From Bacteroidia bacterium (GTDB taxonomy: Bacteria > Bacteroidota > Bacteroidia > Flavobacteriales > Flavobacteriaceae): DNA of 64,000 nucleotides. The notes below the pieces were generated by a model. It had not been told where the DNA came from. It ran no database searches and saw only the letters and a program-made list of their open reading frames with translations. The DNA lies in assembly GCA_030428705.1 (NCBI GenBank), contig JAUIDI010000010.1, positions 49,500-113,499 on the forward strand, read 5' to 3'. Positions 1 through 8,501 of this stretch are shown here, in pieces (position 1 is the first letter of the stretch; every line of letters starts with the position of its first letter). The position numbers and the translations under genes were made by a program.

Positions 1-753
1 TTTGATTGTGTCTTCAATGCCATACACGGAACCCCGGGCGAAGATGGACTTCTTCAGGCCTACTTCGAGCTATTAGGGATTCCGCAAACTTCTGGCGATC
101 ATTATCAAGCGGCACTCACTTTTAACAAAAGAGATCTTCTCAGTGTTTTAAGGCCATATGGCATCAAATCCGCAAAATCATACTACCTCAATTTGGGGGA
201 CCCAATCGATGAAGATGAAATAATAAATACCGTGGGACTTCCCTGTTTTGTAAAAGCTAACAAAGCGGGTAGTAGTTTCGGAATCTCGAAAGTCTATAAA
301 AAAAAGGATCTTGGTAGGGCAATTGCAAAGTCGTTCAAGGAAGACAGTGAAATACTAATCGAAGCTTTCTTGGAAGGCACGGAAGTATCGGTAGGTGTGA
401 TTACACATGAGGGACGAACAAAGGTACTTCCGATTACCGAGATCATAACCGAAAACGATTTTTTCGACTACGAAGCCAAATACGAGGGTAAATCACAAGA
501 AATAACTCCCGCCAGAATCTCTAAGGCCCAAGAACGCAATGTTGTCGAAATCGCCCAGCGTGCTTATGAGGTTCTCAAAATGAAAGGGTACTCTAGAAGC
601 GAATTCATTTTTATCGGTGACGAACCATACATGTTGGAGATGAATACCACACCGGGTCTTACAAGGGAAAGTATTCTTCCCCAACAGGCAAGAATTGCCG
701 GTATCGAACTTTCACAACTCTTTGAAAGTGCCATCGTAGAGGCATTGAAGTAA
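1..753 (+). CDS. ddl: D-alanine--D-alanine ligase, 5'-truncated by window edge
   Basis: An ATP-grasp ligase that joins two D-Ala in the cytoplasm to make the dipeptide terminus of peptidoglycan precursors. The frame is open from base 1, so the true start lies upstream; 250 residues are visible. HGTPGEDG (visible residues 9-16) is the family's N-lobe signature. The ATP-grasp core follows, with a KANKAGSSFGISKV stretch, and LEMNTTPGLT near the C-terminus carries the Mg-binding Glu/Asn. An in-frame ATG at 193 would delete the signature and is not the start. coaD follows 95 bp downstream on the same strand, a pairing I recall from other Flavobacteriaceae. Confidence 0.95.
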   Translation, partial: FDCVFNAIHGTPGEDGLLQAYFELLGIPQTSGDHYQAALTFNKRDLLSVLRPYGIKSAKSYYLNLGDPIDEDEIINTVGLPCFVKANKAGSSFGISKVYKKKDLGRAIAKSFKEDSEILIEAFLEGTEVSVGVITHEGRTKVLPITEIITENDFFDYEAKYEGKSQEITPARISKAQERNVVEIAQRAYEVLKMKGYSRSEFIFIGDEPYMLEMNTTPGLTRESILPQQARIAGIELSQLFESAIVEALK

Positions 754-848
754 AATTAAGTAACTTTAAGCATCGAATTGACCTAATTTAAGTTCTGGTC
801 TTAAGACATTTTTATAAACGACTTCCGAATTTATAATCTAAAGTATTG

Positions 849-1304
849 ATGAAACGCGCTATTTTTCCCGGTTCTTTTGATCCGCTCACTTTGGGCCATG
901 ATGATATTATTCGAAGGGGCATCACTCTTTTCGATGAACTAATCATCGCCGTTGGAATCAATGCCGAGAAAAAATACATGTTTTCGTTGGAAGAGCGCAT
1001 GGGTTTTATCAAAGAGGCCTTTAAAGATGAACCATCCATTAAAGTCATGACCTACAAGGGTCTTACCGTCGATTTCTGCAAAACGGTAGGTGCTGATTTC
1101 ATACTAAGGGGATTACGCAACCCCGGAGATTTTGAGTTTGAAAAGGCAATAGCGCATACCAATCGTAAACTCTCCGAGATAGAAACGGTATTTCTACTGA
1201 CTTCTTCGGGAAAATCGTATATCAGTTCTTCGATTGTCAGAGACGTTATAAGAAATGGTGGCGACTATTCGGGTCTTGTTCCGGGCACGGTGAAATCCAC
1301 GTAA
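849..1304 (+). CDS. coaD: Phosphopantetheine adenylyltransferase
   Basis: Transfers AMP from ATP to 4'-phosphopantetheine, the penultimate step of coenzyme A synthesis. The 151 residues begin MKRAIFPGSFDPLTLGHDD, with the nucleotidyltransferase (T/H)xGH motif at about residues 14-18. ISSSIVRDV near residue 125 matches the family's ISSTxxR motif, and the length is normal. ATG 849 is chosen over the preceding in-frame TTG at 846 because it starts exactly at the conserved MKRAIFPGSFDP. It lies downstream of ddl with no clear promoter in the 95-bp gap. Confidence 0.95.
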   Translation: MKRAIFPGSFDPLTLGHDDIIRRGITLFDELIIAVGINAEKKYMFSLEERMGFIKEAFKDEPSIKVMTYKGLTVDFCKTVGADFILRGLRNPGDFEFEKAIAHTNRKLSEIETVFLLTSSGKSYISSSIVRDVIRNGGDYSGLVPGTVKST

Positions 1305-1520
1305 GAAAAAACCTCTTTCAAAATAGTCCTTCAAAAAGACGTAGATTAATTCACAACGGTCCGAAAAAAAACCTAAAAGAAGGGAAAGACTGTATTTTAC
1401 TGGGGAATCGCCACCTCACATATCATTTTACCTTTGACACAACGGGATTCAATACATTCACAACATTTTTGTGTAAATATTGCAAAATCCCATTAATTTA
1501 GTAAGAAATTACGACACAAG

Positions 1521-3371
1521 TTGAAGGCGCAGAAGATACATCAGAATAACTATATCATTAAACAATTGCCCACGGCAACAGTTTATCTCAATAAAAAATT
1601 TGAGATTATCCATGCCTCAGATCAATGGGCAAATGAATTTGAAAGTGATAGTATTGACATTCTCGGAAAGAACATATTCGATCATATCAATATTGAAGCG
1701 AATAATGATCTGAAAAGAATTTTGAACGGTTGTCTTAAAGGTAAGGCCACTCAGTTCAATACCGAATGGCATTCATCGGATGATGATGCTTCCAAGTGGT
1801 TTGAATGGTCCACTGCACCTTGGTACGACGATAATGAAAATATCATAGGGGCAATAGTACAGATACAGAACATAACGCTACATGTTCAGGTCGAACAAAG
1901 GTTTCATAAGCTCGAATCATTATTAAGGGAAAAGGCGGAATTTGCCAATATAGGTATTTGGGAGTTCGACCCTATCACGGAAAAAGTGTGGTGGTGCGAG
2001 AGAACAAAGGCCATTCACGAGGTATCCGACGACTTTGTACCGACTTTTGACAATATCATAGACTTTTACAAACCCGGTTATAGTCGTAACTCATTTGCAT
2101 TGGCCTTGGAAAATGCGGCCACCAAAGGGGCTTCATGGAATGAAAAATTACAGATCATTACCCCTGAAGGAAATGAAAAATGGATAGTTGCTACGGGAAA
2201 GCCAATATTTAAAAACAAAAAGCTCATTGGCCTTTTAGGTTCATTTCAAGATATCAGTCAAACTGTCGAAATCGAAACCAGAACCAAGGAAAATGAACGT
2301 TTGCTTCAAACGTTGATCGATAACCTTCCATTGAATGTCTATATAAAAGATACGGAATCTCGTAAGATTCTTGTTAATAAATCGGAAGCTGACTATGTCG
2401 GGCTCGGTAGTCGGCAAGAATTATTGGGCAAAAACGATTTTGATGTTTACGACCATAAGACGGCAAAAATTGGAAGAAACGAAGATTTATGGGTCATGAA
2501 AAACCGTAAATCGATTATGTCGAAAGAAGATCTATGTGTCAAAAAAGATGGAAGCGAAACCGTTTTTTCGGTTTCCAAAATTCCTTACATAGATGAGAAC
2601 AATGAAATTGCAGGCATCATTGGAATGTCAATAGACATAACCGATATCAAGCAAAAGGAGAAGGAATTGAAAGATTTGATCAATGTAACTTCCTTACAGA
2701 ACAAAAAACTTATCGATTTTGCGCATATAGTATCACATAATCTCAGATCTCATACGGCAAACTTCTCGATGTTACTTGACTTTCTGACGCACGAGAAAAA
2801 CGAAGATGAGAAGAACAAGATAATGAAAATGTTGACCGATTCTTCCGATAGTCTGTTGGAAACTTTGGACAACCTCAATGAAGTAGTGGCCATAAATACC
2901 AATGTAAACCAAGAGAAGAAAAAAGTCGTCCTAAAAGAAAAGGTCGAACAGATAGAAAGTGACCTACAAGCATTTCTTACGAACAATAATGCATTGATAA
3001 TTAACCAAATACCTCAAAAACTGACCATTAAGGTAGTACCTGCCTATTTAGAGAGTATATTGATGAATTTCATTACGAATGCGGTTAAATACAGTATGCC
3101 GGAAAGAAGACCGGTAATCGTTTTGACCACTGAAAATAAAAAAGGGCATACCATACTGAGTATAGCCGACAATGGTTCTGGAATCGATTTGAAAAAATAT
3201 GGTGACAAGTTGTTCGGTATGTACAAAACGTTTCACGATCACAAGGATTCGCGCGGAATAGGCCTCTATATTTCCAAAAATCAAATTGAGGCCATGAACG
3301 GAAAGGTAGAAGTAGAAAGTGTAGTTGGTAAGGGAACCACGTTCAAAATTTATTTTAATGAGAAAGATTAA
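1521..3371 (+). CDS. Multi-PAS sensor histidine kinase
   Basis: A 616-residue kinase with no membrane segment or signal peptide, so probably a cytoplasmic sensor. Three PAS-type modules fill about residues 15-380, with linkers ending in IQNITLH, FQDISQT and SIDITDIKQKEKELK. The phospho-acceptor helix is FAHIVSHNLRSH (about 405-416), the His-Asn-Leu-Arg form common in bacteroidetal PAS kinases. The ATPase part shows the N box (MNFITNAVKYS), DNGSGIDL, and GIGLYISKNQIE. No ATG lies near the start, so TTG 1521 is used. The stop overlaps the response-regulator gene by 14 bp. The signal sensed is unknown. Confidence 0.9.
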   Translation: MKAQKIHQNNYIIKQLPTATVYLNKKFEIIHASDQWANEFESDSIDILGKNIFDHINIEANNDLKRILNGCLKGKATQFNTEWHSSDDDASKWFEWSTAPWYDDNENIIGAIVQIQNITLHVQVEQRFHKLESLLREKAEFANIGIWEFDPITEKVWWCERTKAIHEVSDDFVPTFDNIIDFYKPGYSRNSFALALENAATKGASWNEKLQIITPEGNEKWIVATGKPIFKNKKLIGLLGSFQDISQTVEIETRTKENERLLQTLIDNLPLNVYIKDTESRKILVNKSEADYVGLGSRQELLGKNDFDVYDHKTAKIGRNEDLWVMKNRKSIMSKEDLCVKKDGSETVFSVSKIPYIDENNEIAGIIGMSIDITDIKQKEKELKDLINVTSLQNKKLIDFAHIVSHNLRSHTANFSMLLDFLTHEKNEDEKNKIMKMLTDSSDSLLETLDNLNEVVAINTNVNQEKKKVVLKEKVEQIESDLQAFLTNNNALIINQIPQKLTIKVVPAYLESILMNFITNAVKYSMPERRPVIVLTTENKKGHTILSIADNGSGIDLKKYGDKLFGMYKTFHDHKDSRGIGLYISKNQIEAMNGKVEVESVVGKGTTFKIYFNEKD

Positions 3372-3762
3372 TACGATATGTGTCGTTGATGATGATCCTA
3401 TTTTGGTGTTCGGCATAAAAAAGATGTTGAGTACCGTTGTAGACTGTGATTCAATAATTGATTATGGCAACGGAAAACTGGCCCTTGATGGCATTTTGGC
3501 AGAATACAACAAAAATGGACAGGTTCCTGAAGTGATTTTCTTGGATCTGAACATGCCCGTAATGGATGGGTGGCAATTCTTGGAAGAGTTCTTGCAGTTA
3601 CCTATCGAAAAAAAGGTCCGCATCAATATTCTTACATCTTCAATAGATGCTCTGGACTACGAAAATTGGAAAAAATATAGAACCAGGACCCATCACACAA
3701 TTACCTACAATAGCAAGCCCATTCGAAAGAAAGAATTGGAAACAATTACAAAAGCGGCATAA
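3358..3762 (+). CDS. CheY-like single-domain response regulator
   Basis: A 134-residue receiver with no output domain. It has the acidic pocket VVDDDP, the phospho-acceptor Asp in FLDLNMPVMDGW, a Ser in ILTSS at the Thr/Ser position, and the conserved Lys in NSKPIRKKEL. The start is ATG 3358 (MRKINTICVVDDDP); upstream in-frame codons belong to the kinase region. The 14-bp overlap with the PAS kinase implies coupled translation and a cognate pair. With no DNA-binding domain, output must go through protein contacts or a phosphorelay. Confidence 0.92.
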   Translation: MRKINTICVVDDDPILVFGIKKMLSTVVDCDSIIDYGNGKLALDGILAEYNKNGQVPEVIFLDLNMPVMDGWQFLEEFLQLPIEKKVRINILTSSIDALDYENWKKYRTRTHHTITYNSKPIRKKELETITKAA

Positions 3763-3784
3763 CACGACAAACGTATATTTTACC

Positions 3785-3792
3785 TAATTTTG
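3785..3792 (+). promoter_or_regulatory. Flavobacterial -7 element upstream of the M14 peptidase
   Basis: TAATTTTG is an exact match to the Bacteroidota -7 consensus TAnnTTTG. No TTG lies at the usual 17-23 nt upstream, so only this half is supported. A start of transcription just after it would put the GTG at 3825 in a short leader. Confidence 0.4.
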
Positions 3793-3824
3793 CACATGGA
3801 TCAGAACCTAAAAAAGTCATTGTC

Positions 3825-5573
3825 GTGTGGCGATTCTGTATTGGGTTAATAGTATTGGTACTATTTTCGTGCGAGACCAAAACTGTGGATAAGTCCGTAG
3901 ACTTTCAAACACCTTTTGAAAACTCAAATGGTAATGAAACACCTACGTATTTACAGGTAGTCGATTTTTACATTCAACTGGCAAAAGAATTCCCCGAAAT
4001 CAATATTCAGACTCTAGGTGAGACCGATAGCGGATATCCGCTACATCTCGTTACCTATAATCCCGACGGTACTTTTAACTTCTTAAAAATAGCTGAGGAA
4101 AAAACCATATTGTTGATCAACAATGGTATCCACCCTGGAGAAAGCGACGGCATCGATGCTACCATGCTCTTTTTTCGAGATTTGGCCGCTGGCAAACTGC
4201 CCGCTCCAAAAAATACCGTAGTGGCAACCATTCCGGTATACAATGTCGGTGGGGCAATGAACCGCAACAGTGGCACACGTGCGAACCAGAACGGACCTGA
4301 GTCCTACGGCTTTAGGGGCAATACCCAAAATTACGACCTGAACCGTGATTTTATAAAGGCCGACACCAAAAATGCAAGGACTTTTTCCGAGATATTCCAT
4401 ATTGCCGATCCCGATGTTTTTATCGATAACCATGTAAGCAATGGTGCCGATTATCAATATACCCTGACTCATTTGTTCACGCAGCATAATAAACTGGGAG
4501 GCAGATTGGGTGAATACCTACATACCGAAATGATGCCCCAACTAGAATTGGAGTTGGTCGAAAGCAATTGGGATATTACGCCCTATGTCAATGTTTTCAA
4601 TCGGGTACCTGAATCGGGATTTTCGCAATTCATGGACCATCCGAGATACTCGACAGGCTATACGACCCTTTGGAACACTTTAGGGATGATGGTCGAGACC
4701 CATATGTTAAAACCGTATAAACAAAGGGTCGAAGGCACCTATACGCTTATGGCCAAAATGCTCGGAATAATAGAAAAAGATGGTCAAAAAATAAAGGAAC
4801 TAAGAAAACGTGCCAGCACCCGACATGAAGATTGGACGTACTATCCTGTGAAATGGGCCATCGACACTACACAAACGACCAAATTTAATTTCAAAGGTTT
4901 TGAAGGTGCTATGATTACCAGCGAAGTTACCGGTATGCCTAGATTGAAATATGACCGAAGCAAACCTTTCGAAAAAGAGGTGGTCTATCAAAATTATTAT
5001 ATCCCCTCGGATTCCGTAAAAATACCCGAGGCCTATATCATAAAAAAAGGGTGGCATAAGGTCCTTGAATTGCTCGAAGTCAATAAAATTCACTTCAATG
5101 TTCTTGAAAAAGACTCCGTAATAGAAGTAGAATCCTATAAAATAGATTCATACGAAACCAGGCCCAATGCCTATGAAGGGCATTATCCGCATTATAACAC
5201 ATCGGTAACTTCAAAAGTTCAAAAAGTCAACTTTACAAAGGGCGATATACTGATACCTACAAATCAACCGGGGATACGGTATTTACTTGAAACGCTAGAG
5301 CCCGCGGCAGTAGATTCCTTTTTCAATTGGAATTTTTTCGACACCGTACTTCAGCAAAAGGAAGGGTTTTCTCCCTATGTTTTTGAAGACGAAGCACTTG
5401 AAATGTTGCAAAACGACCCTCAGCTCAAGGAAGTCTTCGAAACCAAAAAGACAACCGAAGAAGACTTTGCCCAAAATTGGTACGCCCAATTGGATTGGTT
5501 GTTCAAACGATCCGAACATTATGAGCCGGCCCACCTGCAGTACCCTGTATATCGTATCTTAAAAAAGAAATAA
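3825..5573 (+). CDS. M14-family zinc carboxypeptidase, exported lipoprotein
   Basis: A 582-residue metallopeptidase with a lipoprotein-type signal peptide (hydrophobic LIVLVLFSC; Cys about residue 16), so probably membrane-anchored outside the cytoplasm. The zinc site is visible: HPGE (His and Glu ligands, about residues 105-108) and the later His in DNHVSNGADYQ. YDLNRDF is typical of this clade, and VETHMLKPYKQR carries the catalytic Glu. About 200 C-terminal residues after the peptidase domain have no function I recognise. GTG 3825 is the most plausible start because no ATG is in frame before the signal peptide; ATT 3819 is an alternative. Confidence 0.88.
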   Translation: MWRFCIGLIVLVLFSCETKTVDKSVDFQTPFENSNGNETPTYLQVVDFYIQLAKEFPEINIQTLGETDSGYPLHLVTYNPDGTFNFLKIAEEKTILLINNGIHPGESDGIDATMLFFRDLAAGKLPAPKNTVVATIPVYNVGGAMNRNSGTRANQNGPESYGFRGNTQNYDLNRDFIKADTKNARTFSEIFHIADPDVFIDNHVSNGADYQYTLTHLFTQHNKLGGRLGEYLHTEMMPQLELELVESNWDITPYVNVFNRVPESGFSQFMDHPRYSTGYTTLWNTLGMMVETHMLKPYKQRVEGTYTLMAKMLGIIEKDGQKIKELRKRASTRHEDWTYYPVKWAIDTTQTTKFNFKGFEGAMITSEVTGMPRLKYDRSKPFEKEVVYQNYYIPSDSVKIPEAYIIKKGWHKVLELLEVNKIHFNVLEKDSVIEVESYKIDSYETRPNAYEGHYPHYNTSVTSKVQKVNFTKGDILIPTNQPGIRYLLETLEPAAVDSFFNWNFFDTVLQQKEGFSPYVFEDEALEMLQNDPQLKEVFETKKTTEEDFAQNWYAQLDWLFKRSEHYEPAHLQYPVYRILKKK

Positions 5574-5611
5574 CCTTATCTTAACGAAGATGCCCAAGAA
5601 CCCGCAGGCAT

Positions 5612-6193
5612 TTATTCGAAAAGGATCTTGATATTGGTGTAAGAATTCTCAAGGGCTTCCTGAATTTTTTGGGGCCCTTTCCATTTGACCTTTACGATAC
5701 CTTCGTTTTCTTGGGGCACCAATTTGCCATCGTATGCGGTTTTCATAGCAAACCAATGGACTTCTTTTAAACGATATTTTCCATTTCGTTTAAAGACGTG
5801 GTAGGTCGTTTTAAGAAAGTTTTCGATTTTCAGGCTCTTGACTCCCGTTTCTTCTTTCACTTCCCTAAGGGCACATTCTTCGATGGTTTCCCCCTTGTCC
5901 AATCTTCCTTTTGGCAAATCCCATTTATTGTTCCTGAAAATGAACAATACTTTGCCATCCTTATTGGTCACTACCCCTCCGGCGGCAACTTCCAGTTTTA
6001 TGTTCTTTGTGAACTTTCTGAGGATTTCCTCATGGTTCGGGTGATAAATGTAGGCCTCTGGAAGTTTTTTTTTCACTAATGCCTTGATCGCTTGTTGAAT
6101 CGCTTCTTGGTTCAGAAGATAGTATTCGCCTGCCGTTTCAGAGAGTTTATTTGTCAATATCAGGGGCAATTCATTAACAAAAACTTTATACAT
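5612..6193 (-). CDS. Nudix hydrolase
   Basis: Cleaves a nucleoside-diphosphate-linked substrate; the actual substrate cannot be read from the sequence. The Nudix box is complete: G-x5-E-x7-REVKEETGV starting at GRLDKGETIEE. A roughly 65-residue N-terminal extension beginning MYKVFVNELPLIL precedes the domain. I place the start at the Met encoded at 6193 (193 aa), not the upstream in-frame Met at 6226, which would put the start inside pyrE. The gene is divergent from pyrE, with only 7 bp between the two start codons. Confidence 0.88.
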   Translation of the reverse strand: MYKVFVNELPLILTNKLSETAGEYYLLNQEAIQQAIKALVKKKLPEAYIYHPNHEEILRKFTKNIKLEVAAGGVVTNKDGKVLFIFRNNKWDLPKGRLDKGETIEECALREVKEETGVKSLKIENFLKTTYHVFKRNGKYRLKEVHWFAMKTAYDGKLVPQENEGIVKVKWKGPQKIQEALENSYTNIKILFE

Positions 6194-6200
6194 TTGCGCA

Positions 6201-6842
6201 ATGGTTTTAGACAAAAACACGGCCAAAAAAACAGCAGAGCTTTTGCTGCAAATTAATGCAATTAAATTGGATCCCGAAAATCCGTTTACATGGGCCTCAG
6301 GTTGGAAATCCCCTATTTATTGTGACAATCGGATCATCCTTTCCCATCCGATAATTCGAAATTATGTAAGGGAAGAAATGGCAAAACAGGTCGATATGCT
6401 TTATGGCAAACCAGATATTATCGCGGGTGTCGCGACAGGGGCCATAGGAATCGGCATGCTGGTAGCCGATTATTTGGGCCTGCCGTTCATTTATGTACGT
6501 CCAGAGGCAAAATCACATGGCAGACAAAATCAAATCGAAGGCCAATTGGAACCGAATCAGACCGTTGTCGTCATCGAGGACCTTATCAGTACCGGCAAGA
6601 GTAGTTTGAATGCCGTAAAAGCGCTTAATGATGCAGGAGCCAACATCAAGGGCATGCTGGCAATTTTTACCTATGGTTTTGATGTCGCTACGGACAATTT
6701 TGAAAAAAACGACGTAGAACTGCACACACTTTCCGACTATAGCCATCTCATCGATCAAGCTTCTCGAACCGGTTACATAAAGGAAAATCAGATGGTTACA
6801 TTAATGGATTGGCGCAAAAGTCCCTCACAATGGAAACAATAG
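6201..6842 (+). CDS. pyrE: Orotate phosphoribosyltransferase
   Basis: Attaches PRPP-derived ribose phosphate to orotate in de novo pyrimidine synthesis. The 213 residues include FTWASGWKSPIYCDNR near residue 30, typical of PyrE, and the PRPP-binding loop VVVIEDLISTGKSS near residue 115. The SRPBCC gene starts 4 bp after the stop, so the two are probably co-transcribed. The Nudix gene diverges from 7 bp upstream, leaving almost no room for a promoter between them; the promoter may lie inside the Nudix coding region. Confidence 0.95.
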   Translation: MVLDKNTAKKTAELLLQINAIKLDPENPFTWASGWKSPIYCDNRIILSHPIIRNYVREEMAKQVDMLYGKPDIIAGVATGAIGIGMLVADYLGLPFIYVRPEAKSHGRQNQIEGQLEPNQTVVVIEDLISTGKSSLNAVKALNDAGANIKGMLAIFTYGFDVATDNFEKNDVELHTLSDYSHLIDQASRTGYIKENQMVTLMDWRKSPSQWKQ

Positions 6843-6846
6843 GAAA

Positions 6847-7239
6847 ATGTTTATAGAAATACCCAAGAAAATAGTAAACAAAAGCAATCGCGAAGTCTTT
6901 GAGTTTTTGACCGATTTGAAGAACTTCGAGGTACTGATGCCGGATACAATCGATAAGTTCGAGGTCCTGAACGCCGATAGGTTTCTTTTCGCGTTAAAAG
7001 GTATGCCCGAAATCGTTCTAGAACGCAAGGACCAGAGCCAATACAACCGAATCGTTCTTGGTGCGGCCAGTGATAAACTACCCTTTACCCTTAGTGCGGA
7101 CATCGATGAAATTACGGCCGACCAAAGTGAGGTCTCATTAAGTTTTAATGGGGAGTTCAATGCGATGATGGCCATGATGATAAAGACCCCGATAACAAAT
7201 TTCATGGGGACACTATCGGAAAATCTTTCTAAAATCTAA
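6847..7239 (+). CDS. SRPBCC-family (START-like) small protein
   Basis: A 130-residue cytoplasmic protein resembling the polyketide-cyclase/START-like (SRPBCC) fold. It begins MFIEIPKKIVNKSNREVFEFL, then has the pattern of a long amphipathic strand set ending in a C-terminal helix (NAMMAMMIKTPITNFM). I recall the same pyrE-SRPBCC order from Flavobacteriaceae, but no ligand is known to me. It ends convergently with birA, with a 4-bp overlap of the two stop regions. Confidence 0.75.
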   Translation: MFIEIPKKIVNKSNREVFEFLTDLKNFEVLMPDTIDKFEVLNADRFLFALKGMPEIVLERKDQSQYNRIVLGAASDKLPFTLSADIDEITADQSEVSLSFNGEFNAMMAMMIKTPITNFMGTLSENLSKI

Positions 7240-7967
7240 TAAAGAAGCTTGACTTCTTTAAGGCCAAACTCGGATAGGGTTCCGTCCTCAAGGGAGACTT
7301 TCAACAGCCCTTTGCTCGAAACGCCTCTGATTATTCCCATAAAGCGTTGACCGTGGTTATCTTCAAAAGCGGATGGCTTGTCTTTTCTAAAGAGAAGACC
7401 CTCATAATCGATCCAACGCTCATTGTTCCATTTTTTGTGTAAATGGGAAAGCTCCCTTTCAAGATGGAAAACAATTCTTAACAACAGCTTGTCCAGATCA
7501 AACGTTTGCCCCAGCAACAATTTTAACGATGAAACGTTTTTAAGGTTGTCGAAGAGCAATTGGTTTACGTTTAAGCCAATTCCGATTATCGAAGCTTGAA
7601 TTTTGTCGCCCAATATGGTATTCTCGATCAAGATTCCGCATATTTTGCAATTTCCTGACAGAATGTCGTTAGGCCACTTGACGGTGAGATTGTTGAGATC
7701 CAACTCTTTTAAAGCGCCGACAATGGCTATTGAAACACAAATATTCAATCGAAACCGATCTTCGGCAGCTAAGTTTCCGAACTTTTTTAAAATACTGAAT
7801 GTTAGGTTTTTACCTGCTTCAGATTGCCATACGGAACCCATTTGTCCGCGGCCTTTCAACTGTTTCTCGGCGACTACGACAGTATGGTCATCAAGAAGTT
7901 CAGACTTAGCCAAAGACTTTAAATAGGCATTTGTAGAGTCCGTGGCACTAAGTTTGATTATTTGCAT
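7236..7967 (-). CDS. birA: Biotin--[acetyl-CoA-carboxylase] ligase
   Basis: Activates biotin with ATP and attaches it to the carboxylase carrier protein. Visible motifs are STNAYLK near the start, KGRGQMGSVWQSEAGKNL (the GRGRxGR-type biotinoyl-AMP loop, here GRGQMGS), and VKWPNDIL, all in the catalytic domain. At 243 residues it lacks the N-terminal helix-turn-helix of the E. coli repressor-ligase, so it is a monofunctional ligase. It diverges from rsfS. Confidence 0.93.
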   Translation of the reverse strand: MQIIKLSATDSTNAYLKSLAKSELLDDHTVVVAEKQLKGRGQMGSVWQSEAGKNLTFSILKKFGNLAAEDRFRLNICVSIAIVGALKELDLNNLTVKWPNDILSGNCKICGILIENTILGDKIQASIIGIGLNVNQLLFDNLKNVSSLKLLLGQTFDLDKLLLRIVFHLERELSHLHKKWNNERWIDYEGLLFRKDKPSAFEDNHGQRFMGIIRGVSSKGLLKVSLEDGTLSEFGLKEVKLLY

Positions 7968-8034
7968 CTATGTCCCTGTGATATAACGTAGGAATCTATT
8001 GTCAAAAACTACGGTTAAAAGAACAAAAAAATAA

Positions 8035-8042
8035 TAACTTTG
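8035..8042 (+). promoter_or_regulatory. -7 element upstream of rsfS
   Basis: TAACTTTG matches TAnnTTTG exactly, 19 bp before the rsfS ATG. The nearest upstream TTG (7999-8001) is about 33 nt away, too far for the usual spacing, so the -33 half is unproven. Confidence 0.4.
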
Positions 8043-8061
8043 CATAAACTAAAATTTTTGA

Positions 8062-8448
8062 ATGCAAAAAGGAAAAGCTAGCACAGACGAGTTAATTGCA
8101 TTAATTTTACAAGGTATTGAAGAAGTTAAAGGTCAGCAGATAAACTTACTGGATCTTAGGGCAATTGAAAACACCGTTTGTGACTACTTTATAATTTGCA
8201 ATGGTACTTCAAACACGCATGTCAATGCAATAGTCGGATCCATCCAAAAAACTGTCAGCAAAGCTATAAAGGACAAACCTTGGCATATTGAGGGCCAGGA
8301 TAATGCGGAGTGGGTTTTAATGGACTATGTAAACGTTGTCGTTCATATATTCCAAAAACATATTCGTGATTATTATGATATTGAAGGCCTTTGGGGCGAT
8401 GCAAAGGTGACCGAATTTGAAAGCAACGTAAATCAAGCCCTAAAATAA
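8062..8448 (+). CDS. rsfS: Ribosome silencing factor
   Basis: A 128-residue RsfS/YbeB/iojap protein; the family binds ribosomal protein uL14 and blocks subunit joining during starvation. The core motifs are visible: LDLRAIENTVCDYFIICNGTSNTHVNAI, then WVLMDYVNVVVHIF and YYDIEGLWGDA. It is the first gene of a likely run with ftsH 53 bp downstream. Its divergence from birA is an order I recall from other flavobacteria. Confidence 0.94.
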   Translation: MQKGKASTDELIALILQGIEEVKGQQINLLDLRAIENTVCDYFIICNGTSNTHVNAIVGSIQKTVSKAIKDKPWHIEGQDNAEWVLMDYVNVVVHIFQKHIRDYYDIEGLWGDAKVTEFESNVNQALK

Positions 8449-8501
8449 TCCGGATATTTACCGATAACTGATAAGACCGGAAAAAGGGTAAAAAAAAGAT
8501 A

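Noticed and set aside
3796-3849. ATG at 3796 as start of the M14 peptidase
   Set aside because: It is in another frame and reaches a stop after 17 codons.
5577-5612. Short ATGCC/GGCAT stem between the M14 and Nudix genes
   Set aside because: Only 5 bp with a long loop and no T-tract.
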